Below are positions 37,872 to 49,103 of a stretch of 64,000 nt of DNA, in pieces (position 1 is the stretch's first letter; every line of letters starts with the position of its first letter). The notes beneath the pieces are model-generated. The model made no database searches, had not been told where the DNA came from, and saw only the letters and a program-made list of their open reading frames with translations. The position numbers and the translations under genes are program-made. The stretch comes from Euphorbia lathyris (lineage: Eukaryota; Streptophyta; Magnoliopsida; Malpighiales; Euphorbiaceae): the NCBI RefSeq assembly GCF_963576675.1, contig NC_088917.1:81082610-81146609 (forward strand). The letters run 5' to 3'.

Positions 37872-37970
37872 TAATCGTTTTCAAATTGTAAGTACAAAAG
37901 AGGGAATCGAAATAACTTATCGGAATTAAAAGCTGTGTCGTGGGCAGAACCACTGCGTTGAAAACGATTA
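37872..37970 (-). promoter_or_regulatory. Perfect 13-nt inverted repeat across the 5' LTR end
   Basis: TAATCGTTTTCAA at 37872-37884, directly beside the LTR, is the exact complement of TTGAAAACGATTA at 37958-37970 inside the LTR. The site where a tRNA primer should bind shows no TGGTATCAGAGC-like sequence, so the RNA could pair with itself here instead. Confidence 0.55.
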
Positions 37971-38525
37971 CGGCAGACTCTGGTGCAATCTAGAAGTCCG
38001 ATCGTCAACCAAGATTTACACAGCGAGCGTCGCACTAGTGCACTCTAGGGCGAAGCTTTGGAACAGCAAAATAATAATTGCCCAGAGAAGAAATCGTAAT
38101 TGAGATGAAAATTGTAATCGGAAAGTTTTCTGTGTTTCTGAACTCTGTAGAGTTCGTCTTTTATTTTCTGTAAAATGAACGTTGTAGTGGACAACGTTTT
38201 AGGAGAGAAAAACGTAATGGTTGAGTAAAATCAGGGATAGTGGAGATAGGATTTTAACTTGTTGAGAAATAGTCAAAAAGGTTTAAAATATTTAAGGGCC
38301 AAATAAAAATCGGGCCCAGTCCAGTCGGGACGGGTGGGCGTCGCGCGAACGAACGAGCGAGCGCGTGTGGTTTATTTTGTAAAACCTACTAAACACAATT
38401 TAATAACTCTTTTGGCCCAACCCAATATAAACTCTTCAACTATCTCAAAAGTTTCCCATGTGGGATACTTAAAGTCACAAAAGACAAATAAAGGCTAAAG
38501 AGCCATTTTACCAAAATCTCCAACA
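37885..38525 (-). mobile_element. 5' LTR of complete Copia
   Basis: 641 bp. A possible TATA-like AATAAAAG is at about 38158-38165 (minus). The following leader before the gag ATG is about 30 nt. Confidence 0.9.
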
Positions 38526-39235
38526 TGTTGCAGAGACACTTCTCTGCATTTATTGTCCTTAGCCCTTTTGAGTTCTATGAAAGTTATGTCTTAGAAATAA
38601 GGTACATTAGTATGTGCTCCTATTTGAGAGCCAAGGATCAATCATTATCACTCTAAGCCTATATGTTGCACGAAATGTTTTTTTCATAAGCGTTTCTGCG
38701 TTTCGTATCTGTTTCTGTTTCCGTTTCTTTTTTGTTTCCAATATTGTTTCCTGCATCGTTTCTATTTGAGTGCAACATAGCTCTAAGCACAAGAAGAAGC
38801 TGAACCTATTACATGGAGATGATGAAATGCTAGGACTCCCAAATCCGATGATGGGATTCAGACTACCAATTCAATCAATTGAATTAAGTTTCTTTGTGAA
38901 GTAAAGCCATATTTTGTTGATTCAAAACATATATGTACTGCAGTAAGGAAAAAGGGTAAATTCACAATCTTCCAATTCATAACAGGTTTCATCTTGTTCA
39001 AATGCCTCCACTGGCCACAAATGAAGCACAACCATAAGTTTAGACATTTGGTCAAAGATGGATGTCCATTAGCAAGAGAGTGACTGCTCTAATACATTCT
39101 AAAATTAGCTATTTAGTCGATGATAGTAACGGGGTAGTAAAATTTGAATGCATAAACCATTACAGTTGTTCTGTTTAGTACAGTGGTAAGAGATGAACTG
39201 ATATCACCAATGTAGCAGTTGGTTCGTTGCGTTGG
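38526..39235 (+). repeat. R repeat, copy R3, third segment
   Basis: Continues R3 after the Copia insertion: TGTTGCAGAGACACTTC, the TCTGTTTCCGTTTC run and the block containing GACATTTGGTCAAAGATGG, to the LINE insertion. Confidence 0.7.
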
Positions 39236-40473
39236 TTTTTTTATGCCCAAGCTCTTCTATAATTGGCTGAGAACGGCTGTTGAAGGGCCTAATTGGTGAA
39301 GTTTTATCTGGAAACCTTACATTCCCCGTCTCACTTTGTGGTCTGCTGGAAAGAAATGCATGGTGATCTCCTTACCCAGGATCGTCTACGCCGTCGTGGA
39401 ATTTTTATCGTGTCCAGGTGCTGTTTCTGCAAAGCGGATGTGGAGACAGCGGAGCATTTGTTCATCTCATGTCCTTTCGCTAAAGAAATTTGGAGAGGGA
39501 TCAGCTCACTATTTGGCAGGAGAATCTACACGGAGTCGTTGTTTACCGAGCTGGTTCAGGAAGCGGCCCGTCAGCGGTTCAGTTCACAAATTATGGCCCT
39601 GTGGTCGTTGGATATTATTAATGGTGTTTGGATCATCTGGTATACCAGAAACAAGGCTTTCTTTGACAATGAGGAGCCGTGTATTTTTCTTGCCCTCAGA
39701 CGGCTCGGGCAATCGATTAGAGAGACGGGTAGCCTTGCAGTAGGCAGTACGTGGAACTCGACTACTGAATGCAACATTCTCAAAGAGCTTGGAATCGATA
39801 GGCGTCCACATCGTGCTCCTCGGATTATCCCTGTCACTTGGCAGCGCCCTCCGATCTCTTGGATCAAAATCAATACAAACGCCTCTATTTTTGGAAGTCC
39901 CGGGGTAGCGGGCTGTGCTGGTATTTTCCGTGCGACTGATGGAACTTGTCTTGGTGCATTCGCTTATCCAATTTCGTCTGCGTTTGCTTTTGTGGCTGAG
40001 TTGTCTACCGCGGTTACTGCAAATGACATTGCAATCGACAAAGGTTGGTCTCGTATCTGGCTCAAAAGTGATTCTCTTTACGTCGTGCACGTGCTGAGAA
40101 GTTGTTCGTCAGCGGTTCCTTGGACTGTTCGGCTGAATTGGCTGGTTGCTTAGCTAAATTGGACAATTGCACTTTGGCTGTCTCCCATATCTATCGTGAA
40201 GGAAACCAGGTTGCAGATCTTTTAGCAAACTATGGGAGAAACGCTACTCAATTCACTTGGTGGGACTCAGTTCCTAGTTTTTGCAATTTTGTTTTTTTTT
40301 GTAATCTCAGTGGTTGGTGTGTCTACCGATTTGCTTAACTTTGTTACTCTCCTTTTTCTTCGTATTAATAATATTTTGGGCTTGGGTTTCGGTGCCTTGT
40401 CATGGGTGCCAACCTAGTTAGGATGTCTGGCAGTCGCTCTTTCTCAGGACCATCCTTTTAATTAAAAAAAAAA
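39236..40473 (+). mobile_element. 5'-truncated LINE ending in poly(A)
   Basis: Contains the end of RT and RNase H, then a 3' UTR with GGTGCCAACCTAGTTAGGATG and an 11-A tail at 40463-40473. Inserted in R3. Compared with R1, about 26 bp of target are missing and no target duplication is seen. Confidence 0.8.
39293..40338 (+). pseudogene. LINE RT C-terminus and RNase H
   Basis: The first frame (39293-40153) has a zinc-binding region CCFCKADVETAEHLFISC (about residues 43-60) typical of plant LINE RT ends (zf-RVT), then an RNase H (RVT_3) domain from about residue 190. The first acidic site reads INTNAS instead of the usual NTD, so a catalytic Asp is lost. The later Glu (AELSTA) and Asp (LKSDSLY) remain. 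A frameshift near 40110-40150 moves the end to the second frame, which carries SHIYREGNQVADLLANYG and TWWDSVP. Endonuclease and most of RT are gone, so it cannot move itself. Confidence 0.8.
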
Positions 40474-41421
40474 CCCACTTGATATCACCAATGTCAAAAT
40501 AAACACTATTTTTTCTTTTCTATTGTGTTTATATGAAAATGGTATTTATATTATAAAAGGATAGTTTCTACAATAAATATATAATTACTATCAACATAAA
40601 TTTGGTTTAATCTAGAATGTATTTGGATCTAATTATATAGTTTTGGGTTACTTCTGAGCTTTTTTCCTTGGTTTTATTTTTTTCAACACAATTAACAAAC
40701 TCCAATAATTTTGATTGCAATATCCAAATTAGTGCAAAGCAAAATGTACAAAATTTGGAAGTATCGAAAAAGAGGAAGAGGTTTGAAAAAGAAATCAAAG
40801 CATCAGGCAAGAAGCAAAACAAGCTTATGGACAGCAAAGGACAATGGCAGTGCGGAATGCACCGAGCTTGGCTCTAATGATAGTTGTTCTCAATCATATG
40901 CTCAACCATGTGTCAAGAAAAAGGAAGTTTCAATACTAGGGTATGGTAAAGATGTTGAGCATCTAAAAAATTGTAATAAAATCATATGGGATGAGTGTGC
41001 CTCCAAAAAAATCAAGTATGTGCAAGAGAACAAATGTGAGGTCGAGCTAATGAAGGAACTGAAGGAGATATTTTCCAAAGAAATCATGGAAGTTAAAAAG
41101 AGAAAGGGAAGAGCGAAAGGACTTCAGGGCATTGACATTAATAATATTGTGTCAATTTCACGTAGAAAGTTCACTAGTTATGTGTCTCATCCAAAACCCA
41201 AAATACCAGCTATAGTGATAATAGTGATGCTGATGGTACTAACAAGGATGATGAGGAAGACAACAATGATTACGAGGAAGAAGAAAATGATGGAGATAAT
41301 AATGGGTATGATGGCGGCTAAAGTGAAGAGATCAATGACGATGAAGTTTGAAGATGTCAACGGATTAAGAACTATTCTTGGTGTTACTAAGGGATAAAAA
41401 AATTTATAAGTTTAAGGGGTA
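40474..41421 (+). repeat. R repeat, copy R3, fourth segment
   Basis: Resumes at CCCACTTGATATCACC and runs through the basic frame to AAGGGGTA, where a solo LTR begins. The R tail is missing after it. Confidence 0.7.
40711..41397 (+). pseudogene. Unidentified Lys/Glu-rich frame in R3
   Basis: Longest copy of the R frame, 228 codons, mixing two ancestral frames. It includes GSNDSCSQSYAQPCVKKKEV, the KYVQENKCEVELMKELKEIFSKE part and SISRRKFTSYVSHPKPKIP. One extra base near 41212 shifts the acidic tail out of frame. No family recognised. Lysine is strongly over-represented. Confidence 0.35.
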
Positions 41422-41676
41422 TGTTGAAATAATAAACTTATAATTAATAGTCTTTATTTTGTTCATTGTATTATCCAGGAGTCATTTATGTATTTATAAA
41501 GAGTTGTATTGTTTCATAAAGAGTAATCTGTATTTACAGAGAGTTATGGTGTATACCAATAGTCATGTTTGTAATGTATAAATACATATGAATACAATCA
41601 GTAAAAAAAGAGAATTTTCTTCGAACAATTATACTCTTCCTCTGTATGTGTGAAAATTTATTTATTTTATCCAACA
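41422..41676 (+). mobile_element. Solo LTR, Copia-like
   Basis: 255 bp, TGTTGAAATAAT...TTATCCAACA, with GTATAAATACATATG near 41575-41590 as TATA region. No primer site follows and no partner LTR is in reach. Likely formed by LTR-LTR recombination. No clear target duplication. Confidence 0.55.
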
Positions 41677-42104
41677 TAAGTTAGAACAAAACAAAGTGCA
41701 GAAACTCCTTTTGCTTCCTTTCAGCAAGCAATATTGCAAAATAAACATAATGTTGTAAGAACTAAGAAGAAATCAATAAAATCAATAATTTGAACAAATG
41801 GATTGGTAATTTCAGAAGCCTCATTTATATTTACCCTTGATCAAAATTCCAACTCAAGCACTAACATAGGAAACTGCACCATGATGAACACGTAGAAGTG
41901 TGGTACCGTACCAAGCAACAAGATGAATATGGTTCGAACCATGGTTGTTAAATCCAGATTTGACTCCTGACTCGAAATCCAAATGGAAATTATATCAAAG
42001 TATAAAAGAAAGTAGAGATAGGCTGAACATAGAGAATAGAAATAATATGGAGTAGAAAAAGAAGAGGGAAGGTTTTGGAATTTGTAAAGTGAAGAGTCAT
42101 CTAA
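41677..42104. other. Intervening sequence, nothing recognised
   Basis: AT-rich, no coding potential. A GGTTCGAACC palindrome occurs near 41932. Confidence 0.4.
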
Positions 42105-42450
42105 TTGAAACTATTTGTGTTTCATAATTTTTATATGTTTTTTTTTGTTTTTGTAAAGCGACTCATTGTACGTAGCCGCGTCCCATGGCAATTAGTTACT
42201 GCCTGGTCAGATTGCAAAAATAAATTGGAAAGTATGCAGGTCACTATATCTCACATCTACCGTGAAGGCAACCAAGTTGTTGATCGTCTTGCTAATTATG
42301 GCCGAATTGGACAATGTCTCCGGCAGGGCCACATTTAGGTTCTCCTAAATTGGACAATATTCTTTGATTCTTTAATTATGTATTCATTTTTTTTTCATAT
42401 TAATAAAACGGGTCGGAGAATCTCTCCCTCCTCACTTCCAATCAAAAAAG
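42105..42450 (+). pseudogene. LINE 3' end, second fragment
   Basis: RNase H end with VPWQLVTAWSDCKNKLESM and TISHIYREGNQVVDRLANYG (42180-42306), a short 3' UTR and an A-rich end near 42443-42450. A different LINE family from the array fragments, with a different 3' UTR. Truncated within RNase H. Confidence 0.7.
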
Positions 42451-42884
42451 TCATCTTCTTCTGTTGTAAGTTTTTTAGTTGTTAAAAATTGATTTTTTTT
42501 AAATGGATCGAATTTTTATTTATTTCTTTTTTATTATTATTATTTTTTTCTTTTTCCCTTTCTTTTCTTTTTTTATTCCCGGTGGTGACTCGGCCGACTC
42601 AGGAAGCTTCCGAATCTTACCATAGATGCGACTCGAATTCATCTGCCTTTTCTGTATCTATCATTTGGTGAATGAATACATGGCTAAACTCAAATCTGAT
42701 GGAAATAGAAATCTCAGAAGAGAAACCTAATCAGAAGAGAAAGATGATGCCTGGTGCCTGAATTACAAACTAATCACATTAATCATTTAAACAGAGTTTT
42801 AAATCATAGGTTTAACAGAAGTTAACAGAGTTTAACAAATTAAATATGATTATTATTAAAATTACACATGTAAAAAATAAAAAG
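42451..42884. other. Intervening sequence
   Basis: Pyrimidine-rich run at about 42495-42575 (T with C interruptions), then mixed sequence. No gene seen. Confidence 0.4.
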
Positions 42885-44036
42885 GGACATGTAAGGACAA
42901 ATGGTTTGACACAGCAAATTTTTTCAAAATTTGACAGATGGAGCAACTTAGTTCAGACAAGGAGACACCTAAGGGCACACATGTAGCAATTTTACAATTT
43001 TCGAATGATATGGAATTAATTCATAACACTTTAAACTTGAAATCATTTTAACCTAAATTATTAATATCATTATATTCAATGATATGGAATTAATTTTTCT
43101 TACAATTTTCGATTTCTATATAAACAATTGACTGCCCCGCTGAAAGAACCTGCAATGTAATAGTTAGGATTCGAACTTGAGTTCTAGCTTAAGCGACTTG
43201 AGACTCTTAATCACTCAAACAAACTTCGATTAATATCCATTTTAAAAATACAAAAACCTAGCAATATTTATTATTATTATCATTATTATTATTTATATAG
43301 GTAGATAAATCAACTACTAATATATTTTTAAAAGTGTAAAACCAGTAGTTTGACACCTATTCTTAACTAACATGAAAATACAGACATAAAAGAATGAGAA
43401 AGTGGAGAAAATGGAGAAGTATCTCATGTGATGTGACATAACGGACCTAAAAGAAGGCCAAAGTGAAGAAAATGGAGAAGGAGATGGAAGAAGAGACAAA
43501 AGAGAAAAAAAATATAACTTAGAAGGACTTGGTGTGGCGGTGGAGGAGAGTCTATATAATAACAATATTTATTATTATTTTTATTATTATTATTATCTAT
43601 CTGTATAAAAGAGTAACATATCTTAATGCTGATTAATTTTGAATCTATAGCTCAATATGGACATAGTAAATATTTTGGTTAAACAAGTGACTTTGTTTTC
43701 GTGTGCAATTTCAATTTGTAGGATCTGTTAACTTGTTAGCTATTTTTGTTGCAATTGAGATTTAGTGAACATACCAACTTTTACCTTATAACTAAAACAA
43801 ACAAAAAAAAACAAACCAAAACTCAATTGAAAAGTTATACATATAATTCAAAAGCGCACATATTACACAACATGCATAAGTTAAAGTTATTCAACTATCT
43901 ATAGTCATGTGAACATAGTAAAATCAAACCATTCTCTCATATAGATTTATGGACAGAACTACAATTATTACTAACAACACTATCCCATAACCTACACCAA
44001 AGATCACATTTGACACCCTCACCTGTTGGAGTTCAG
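42885..44036. repeat. Isolated copy of the 2-kb array unit
   Basis: Runs from GGGACATGTAAGGAC to GTTGGAGTTCAG. It includes the tRNA-like head (43162-43228, minus), microsatellite, purine-rich block and landmark (43718). It lacks the LINE 3' end except for a short GTAACATATCTTA scrap at about 43614, and lacks the roughly 130-bp GGGCCGAATCC block that separates these ends inside the array, suggesting where unit borders lie. Confidence 0.75.
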
Positions 44037-44200
44037 TCTCCCACAGATTACTTGTGTATATAAAATAATAAGTACACATCAAAAAATAAAGAAGTATACA
44101 TCAAAAAATATAATGTATAAAAAATAAAAAGTACACATCAAAAAATAAATATGTAATAAAATAAATATATTTATAACAATAAAACAACAATAAAATAATC
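44037..44200. repeat. AT-rich minisatellite
   Basis: Three imperfect copies of an AAGTACACATCAAAAAATA-type word at about 44068-44150 in AT-rich DNA. Absent from the matching junction at 23249. Confidence 0.5.
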
Positions 44201-44945
44201 ATATTTTTATATTAGTTTTTTCATAGAACCAAAGAATCGCGTTTATTAATATAAACGAATACTACCATTAATAGATTTTTCATATTGGTAATATGCTTTT
44301 AACGGTATATAAGCAAGAATGTAAGAATGAAGCATCAATCTTCTAGAACTAATATGAAATAAACAACAATCCTGATTTTTATTGGAAGAAGTATCAAATC
44401 ATAAGTAACATTGTGTATGTTACTTCCTCATCTTGAATGTTCTTGGCGTTTTCTTCTATCTCCTTGGGAGGAATCCAACATTCGTACTTGGAGAAATTAT
44501 AACATTGAACATTAGACTATCCATTCGGCCTACAATTTCCTCCTCCGAGTCCACGTCAACTTCTACGTCCTTGTCCACTGCCTCTTATGGATTAATTGTG
44601 TCTTTTCGTTGTTGTTGTAGATGTTGTCACCTCTTCCTTGGTTTCTTCCACATCCTCTTCCTCTTCCATTTCCTCCTTGATCTCTTCCGCGTCCTCTACC
44701 AAATTGGTTTCTTTATTAACTGATGTGACCATCTTTAACTGAAATCTTTGTTGCTAAGACTTGTTTATTCTATTCTTCTCTAGGATTCTTGAACCCCTCT
44801 TCAAATGATTGTAATGACCCTATAACTTCATGAACGGTCATTGTGATGATGCCTTTCGATTCTTCCATAATCAAATTATGGTAATATTGATCGCAAAATT
44901 TTCTCAACAATTTTGGAATCCTCAATTTTATACCCTTATTTTTAT
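44201..44945 (-). pseudogene. Copia gag remnant (paralogue of 23.25-24.2 kb)
   Basis: Minus sense from about 44945: IMEESKGIITMTVHEVIGSL and SFEEGFKNPREE, the C-terminal gag signature of Tnt1-like Copia. Then a Glu/Thr-rich linker (about 44570-44740) and the decayed knuckle at 44470-44512. Plus-sense TATTTTTATATTAG at 44202 also marks the junction at 23249, so the two loci are duplicates. Here the TRIM is absent. Confidence 0.65.
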
Positions 44946-46216
44946 TTGATTCACAATAAATTTTACTCGAGATGAGTAATCAATAACGACATGCGTTGCT
45001 TTCATCCTTATTATCGCATTGAAAAACTTTAATATCACGCTCAAATTGAGTGCGAATATAAGAACGAAAATTTAGAAACACAGAATAGACTTGTGATTTA
45101 TGTGCTAACGGAAATGTCCATAAAAAATTTGTATAGTTATCTAGGAATAGCACATAATAATGATGTCCGCTTGAACTTAAAATGGGAGATGTCCAGATAT
45201 CACTATGAGTCAAATCAAATGGCATACAAGCAAAATTATAAGAGGACTGAAATGGTAGTTTGACTTGTTTTCTATTAATGCAAGAGGAACAAACAATATT
45301 ATTCTTAATCCTATTACAAGAAATAGAATTTTTATTCATCAGAGTGTTCAAAATTGGAGGCCTCTGATGTCCCAAACCATCATGCCATAGATCAGACGAC
45401 ACAGCGGTAAGAGCAGAATGAGTGAAAGGTGAGGTGGAGCAGCTAGACATGACCGGATATAGGTCTCCCATACTATTACATCTCAAGATAATTTTCCCCG
45501 TCTGTAAATCCTTCATAGAGAAACCCAAAGGGTCAAATTCCACAGAAACCTGGTTATCAACAGTAAATTGACGGACAGAGATAAAGTTCTTAATTAGCTT
45601 AGGAGCATGCAAGACATTATTTAGTTTAAGGGGATGATGCTTAGTATCTAGAATTGCAGTACCAGATGGGGGTATGGTCCAAGACCTGGAATGCCTGTGG
45701 CATGTAGCTTGAATAGGGTTGCCCAAGTAGGGTAATGCCCTTTTTCTATGTCTAGGGTTATTTTGATGAAGGAAGATATATTGGATACAGTGAGGGAAGG
45801 GTGATGATTCGGGTTTGTGTCTGTGTTATTGGTATTGGAGTTGGTGTTGGACGGTGTTCCGGTGGTGGAGTTTCTGTGTTGGTGCTCATGATGGCGTTGA
45901 GAAGAGAAAAATGGTGGTTCGGTTTTCTGAGTCGGAGGAGAGAGGTGGCCAGAGTTGGCGACAGCGGCGGCGGCCGTAGATGGGAGGGAGAAGTTTAGGT
46001 ATTGCGGTGCATGAGAAGAAGACTAGGGTTAGGGTTAGTGCTCTGATACAATGTAACAGATTGAATTGCTCAGTGACTGTTATTGATAAGTAATTGTGTT
46101 TATATACAGAATACAGTTCAGGTTGTAGTGAATGTCTATTCCTATATTCTAGGCTAGTGATAAGGTAACAGATACAGATAATATAAACTTTACAATAAAT
46201 AAGATAGTCTCTAATA
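44946..46216 (-). mobile_element. Internally deleted Copia
   Basis: Minus orientation. 5' LTR at 46052-46216 (about 165 bp; start now TA, end TGTTACA), primer site TGTATCAGAGC at 46040-46050, gag start, deletion, integrase part. The 3' half and 3' LTR are missing. R4 resumes at once at ATTTAGACTTTGATG, so the element sits in R4. Confidence 0.7.
44980..45889 (-). pseudogene. Copia gag start fused to protease/integrase part
   Basis: The ATG at 45887-45889 opens a Thr/Pro-rich gag start. A nearby frame reads ITLDIEKGHYPTWATLFKLH, a Retrofit-like gag motif. The sequence then jumps into the post-protease region (LNNVLHAPKLIKNFISVRQF) with GAG-pre-integrase SDLWHDGLGH and an integrase core start (HSDIWTSP, VLFLDNYTNF). 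It stops soon after the second Asp (QCDNKDE). Gag C-terminus and protease site are deleted. Not functional. Confidence 0.75.
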
Positions 46217-47055
46217 ATTTAGACTTTGATGTTTAATAGCTTGAAAGGAACCCTCTCCCATCAACATCCTCCTAGCCTGCCCGTTGGGCTCACCCAAGTA
46301 TGTGAGGACGATGTTTATGTAGAATGTCAATGAAATCTGAAGTCGTTTTAAAGATTGATACTCCTTTTGGTATTGCTAAGCATTGTTAACTTGTGATCAA
46401 TGTTGCACAGACGCTTCTCTGCATTTCTTGTCCCTTCCCCTTTTGAGTTCTATAAAACTTATGTCTTAGAAATAACGTATATTAGTTTCTGCTCCAATTT
46501 GACAGGCAAGGATCAATCATTATCACTCTAAGATAGCGTTTCCACGTTTCTTTTCTGTTTCGGTTTGTGTTTCCGGTTCTTTTCTCTTTCCAATACTATT
46601 TCCCTGTATCCGTGTCTGTTTGAGTGCAATATAGCTCTAAGCACAAGAAGAATCTGAACATATTACATGGAGATGATGAAATGCTAGGACTCCCAAATCC
46701 GATGATGGGATTCAGACTACCAATTCAATCAAGTGAATTAAGTTTCTTCTGTGAAGTGAAGCCATAATTTGTTGATTCAAAACATATATGTACTGCATCA
46801 AGGAAAAGGGGATACATTCACAATCTTCAGTTCATAACAGGTTTCCTCTTGTTCCAATTCCTCCATTGACCATAACTGAAAGACAACCATAAGTTTAGAC
46901 ATTTGGTCAATGATGGATGTCCATGAGCAAGAGAGTGACGACTCTAATACATTCTAAAATTAGCTATTTAGTCGATGATAGTAACGTGATAGTAAAATTT
47001 GAATGCATAAACCATTATAGTTGTTCTGTTTAGTACAATGGTAAGAGATGAATGT
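46217..47055 (+). repeat. R repeat, copy R4, first segment
   Basis: From the TTTAGACTTTGATG block through the TTGCACAGACGCTTC block to GTAAGAGATGAATG. Moderately diverged from R5. Confidence 0.65.
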
Positions 47056-47652
47056 TAGAAAGTTGCTGACATAGAATAAGTAGCATAGGAATGATTAAAC
47101 TTTTATACGGTGGGTCAGAAACAACAACAATAATAATAATAATAACTAATTGTCTATTTCAAAGGCTTTGGTTTTGATTCCAACATCTAATTTAAACAGC
47201 CAAAACCAATTTATGATTGTGTTTGCATCAAAGATGGGACCATCCCTGCATATCTTTTGCAATCTACTCTAATTCAAACAGCTTGAATTGAAATCCATCT
47301 TAATACTCGTAATTTGATTGCAGGTTTTCTACATGATGGGTAGGAGGAATCATCCTTGGAAGTAGAAGGCGAAAACAAGGGCATTTGCCACATTATCTTT
47401 CAACGATATCCAAAAGAATTTGACGACATTAGCTGATACAATTGCATCACTTAGTATGTTCATATCGCATTTATGAAACATTTTTTAGTATATTCATATA
47501 TTAGTTATAAAACATTTTTATCTATGATAGTATGAGTAATAATAGCTTCAGCTGCTATTCTGTTCTAAAGACCTGCTTTTGAGAATGAGAAATCACATCG
47601 CATAGCAAAGAGGTCAGTTTATATTCCTCCTATGTTGTTATTGTATAGCTTA
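47056..47652. other. Intervening sequence, nothing recognised
   Basis: Contains an AAT microsatellite near 47120-47145. Short open stretches only. Confidence 0.35.
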
Positions 47653-48127
47653 TAGGGCTGAGCGCGGATCGTGGAGATACTGGACCGGACCGAATATGCG
47701 AGGAAAAAATTCTGGAATAGGAACGAACCCTTGACTTTTTTTGGAGAACCGAACTGGACTGGACCATTGACTTTTTGCCAAAGAACTGGACCGAATTGGA
47801 CCGAACTTTATCCAGCACTGGACCAATAACCGAATTGGATTGGATTGGACCGAACTCGACTGAAATAACCGAAAGTTTAGCAATAATAAATTTATATTTT
47901 AATAATGGATTCCCAAATAAAATTATTAACTTTAATTTATAAGTATTATTTTTATATAAAAGTATCAAAATAAATAAGTAGATGTAGAGGGACTTTGATG
48001 AAAAATAAAAGAATATGCATAGCAGGGGTAATATTGAACTTTACAAACTAAATAATAACTTAAAGAGAACTCTTGCCCTACATCAACTCTAAATCGCGTT
48101 TATGTTTACAAACACAATCGCTACATC

Positions 48128-48262
48128 TACTCCTCCACTCCACCTGCATTTCCATATGAGTTTGTGCTGCGTTTCCGTTCATTCCTCCCGCGTTTCCGTT
48201 TGTTCCACCTGCGTTTCCACATGCATTTCCGTTCATTCCACCTGCGTTTCCACCTGCGTCTG
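48128..48262. repeat. GCGTTTCC minisatellite
   Basis: About seven imperfect 15-18 bp copies of a (C)CACCTGCGTTTCCGTTCATT-type word in the 5' part of the hAT element. Confidence 0.6.
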
Positions 48263-49103
48263 GAATTGATGAAGCGCTGCGTCTTGGAACAGCAACGCCA
48301 CTACGTGTGCCTCTGCTCCGTCCTCTCAATAGTAGGGTCGATATTTAGATAAACCACATCAACACTAGCGCCGGTATTAAGGTAAGCCACTGCGTTTCCG
48401 TTTATACAATTTTAGTTTTGATGTTTTGAAATTTCAAGTAACTTTATGTTTATGCAGTAAGAAAATTTTAGTTTTGCTGTTTTGAAATTTCAAGTAACTT
48501 TATGTTTATGCAGTAAGAAAATTTTAGTTTTGCTATTTTTTATTGTTTTTCTTATTTATTTGTTTCATGTCAGGCTATGATTTTTGTCTTTAGAATAAAC
48601 ATTTCATATTGTTTTGTGCTGAAGTAGTTTTAGTTTAATATATGGTTTGTATTTACATATCAATGGATGAAAGTAATATAACCAGATTAGAATTTTTGTT
48701 TGATTTGTCTAATAAAACTGGTTAACCAATTTGTTTTTAAATATTATGCTTTAATTTTTGTATAAATAAAACATGAAATATATATGGTTATCTTACTCGA
48801 TTCCTGTAAATATTTTATTGCCAGCATGAAAAGATGAAAAAAAAATAGTTATAATACAATGATAATACCCATATTAACATTTAGCTCGTACTAGTATTGT
48901 AAAAAAATATGTAATGAAAAATATCATTTCTAAACTCTTAATTCAGTTTTTCTTTATTGAATAGTTCTATACTAACTATATATTTTTCTTGTAATAAAGG
49001 AAAAATGTATTCTTCAGGTAGCAATAGAAAATCAACATGTGATAGTTCATCAACAGATGTTACATTCAGCTTTATGTGACCTCCACGACCACAATCACAT
49101 ATT

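Larger units (their letters stand above)
32665..38525 (-). mobile_element. Complete Ty1/Copia retrotransposon
   Basis: 5.86 kb, minus orientation, in R3. LTRs at 32665-33309 and 37885-38525 (645 and 641 bp) differ by about 11 substitutions and one 4-bp indel counted by eye, under 2%. The empty site is visible in R1 as GATCAATGTTGCACAG. The insertion is flanked by a 4-5 bp duplication, (A)TGTT, at 32660-32664 and 38525-38529. One open gag-pol frame lies between. It is the youngest element in the window. Confidence 0.9.

Noticed and set aside
38858..39055. 65-aa minus frame (MTKCLNLWLCF...) repeated in R copies
   Set aside because: Conserved only because R is duplicated; interrupted in R1 and R4, no recognised motif.
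48078..48329. Gly/Asn-rich minus frame
   Set aside because: Translation of the GCGTTTCC minisatellite inside the hAT element; no other support.
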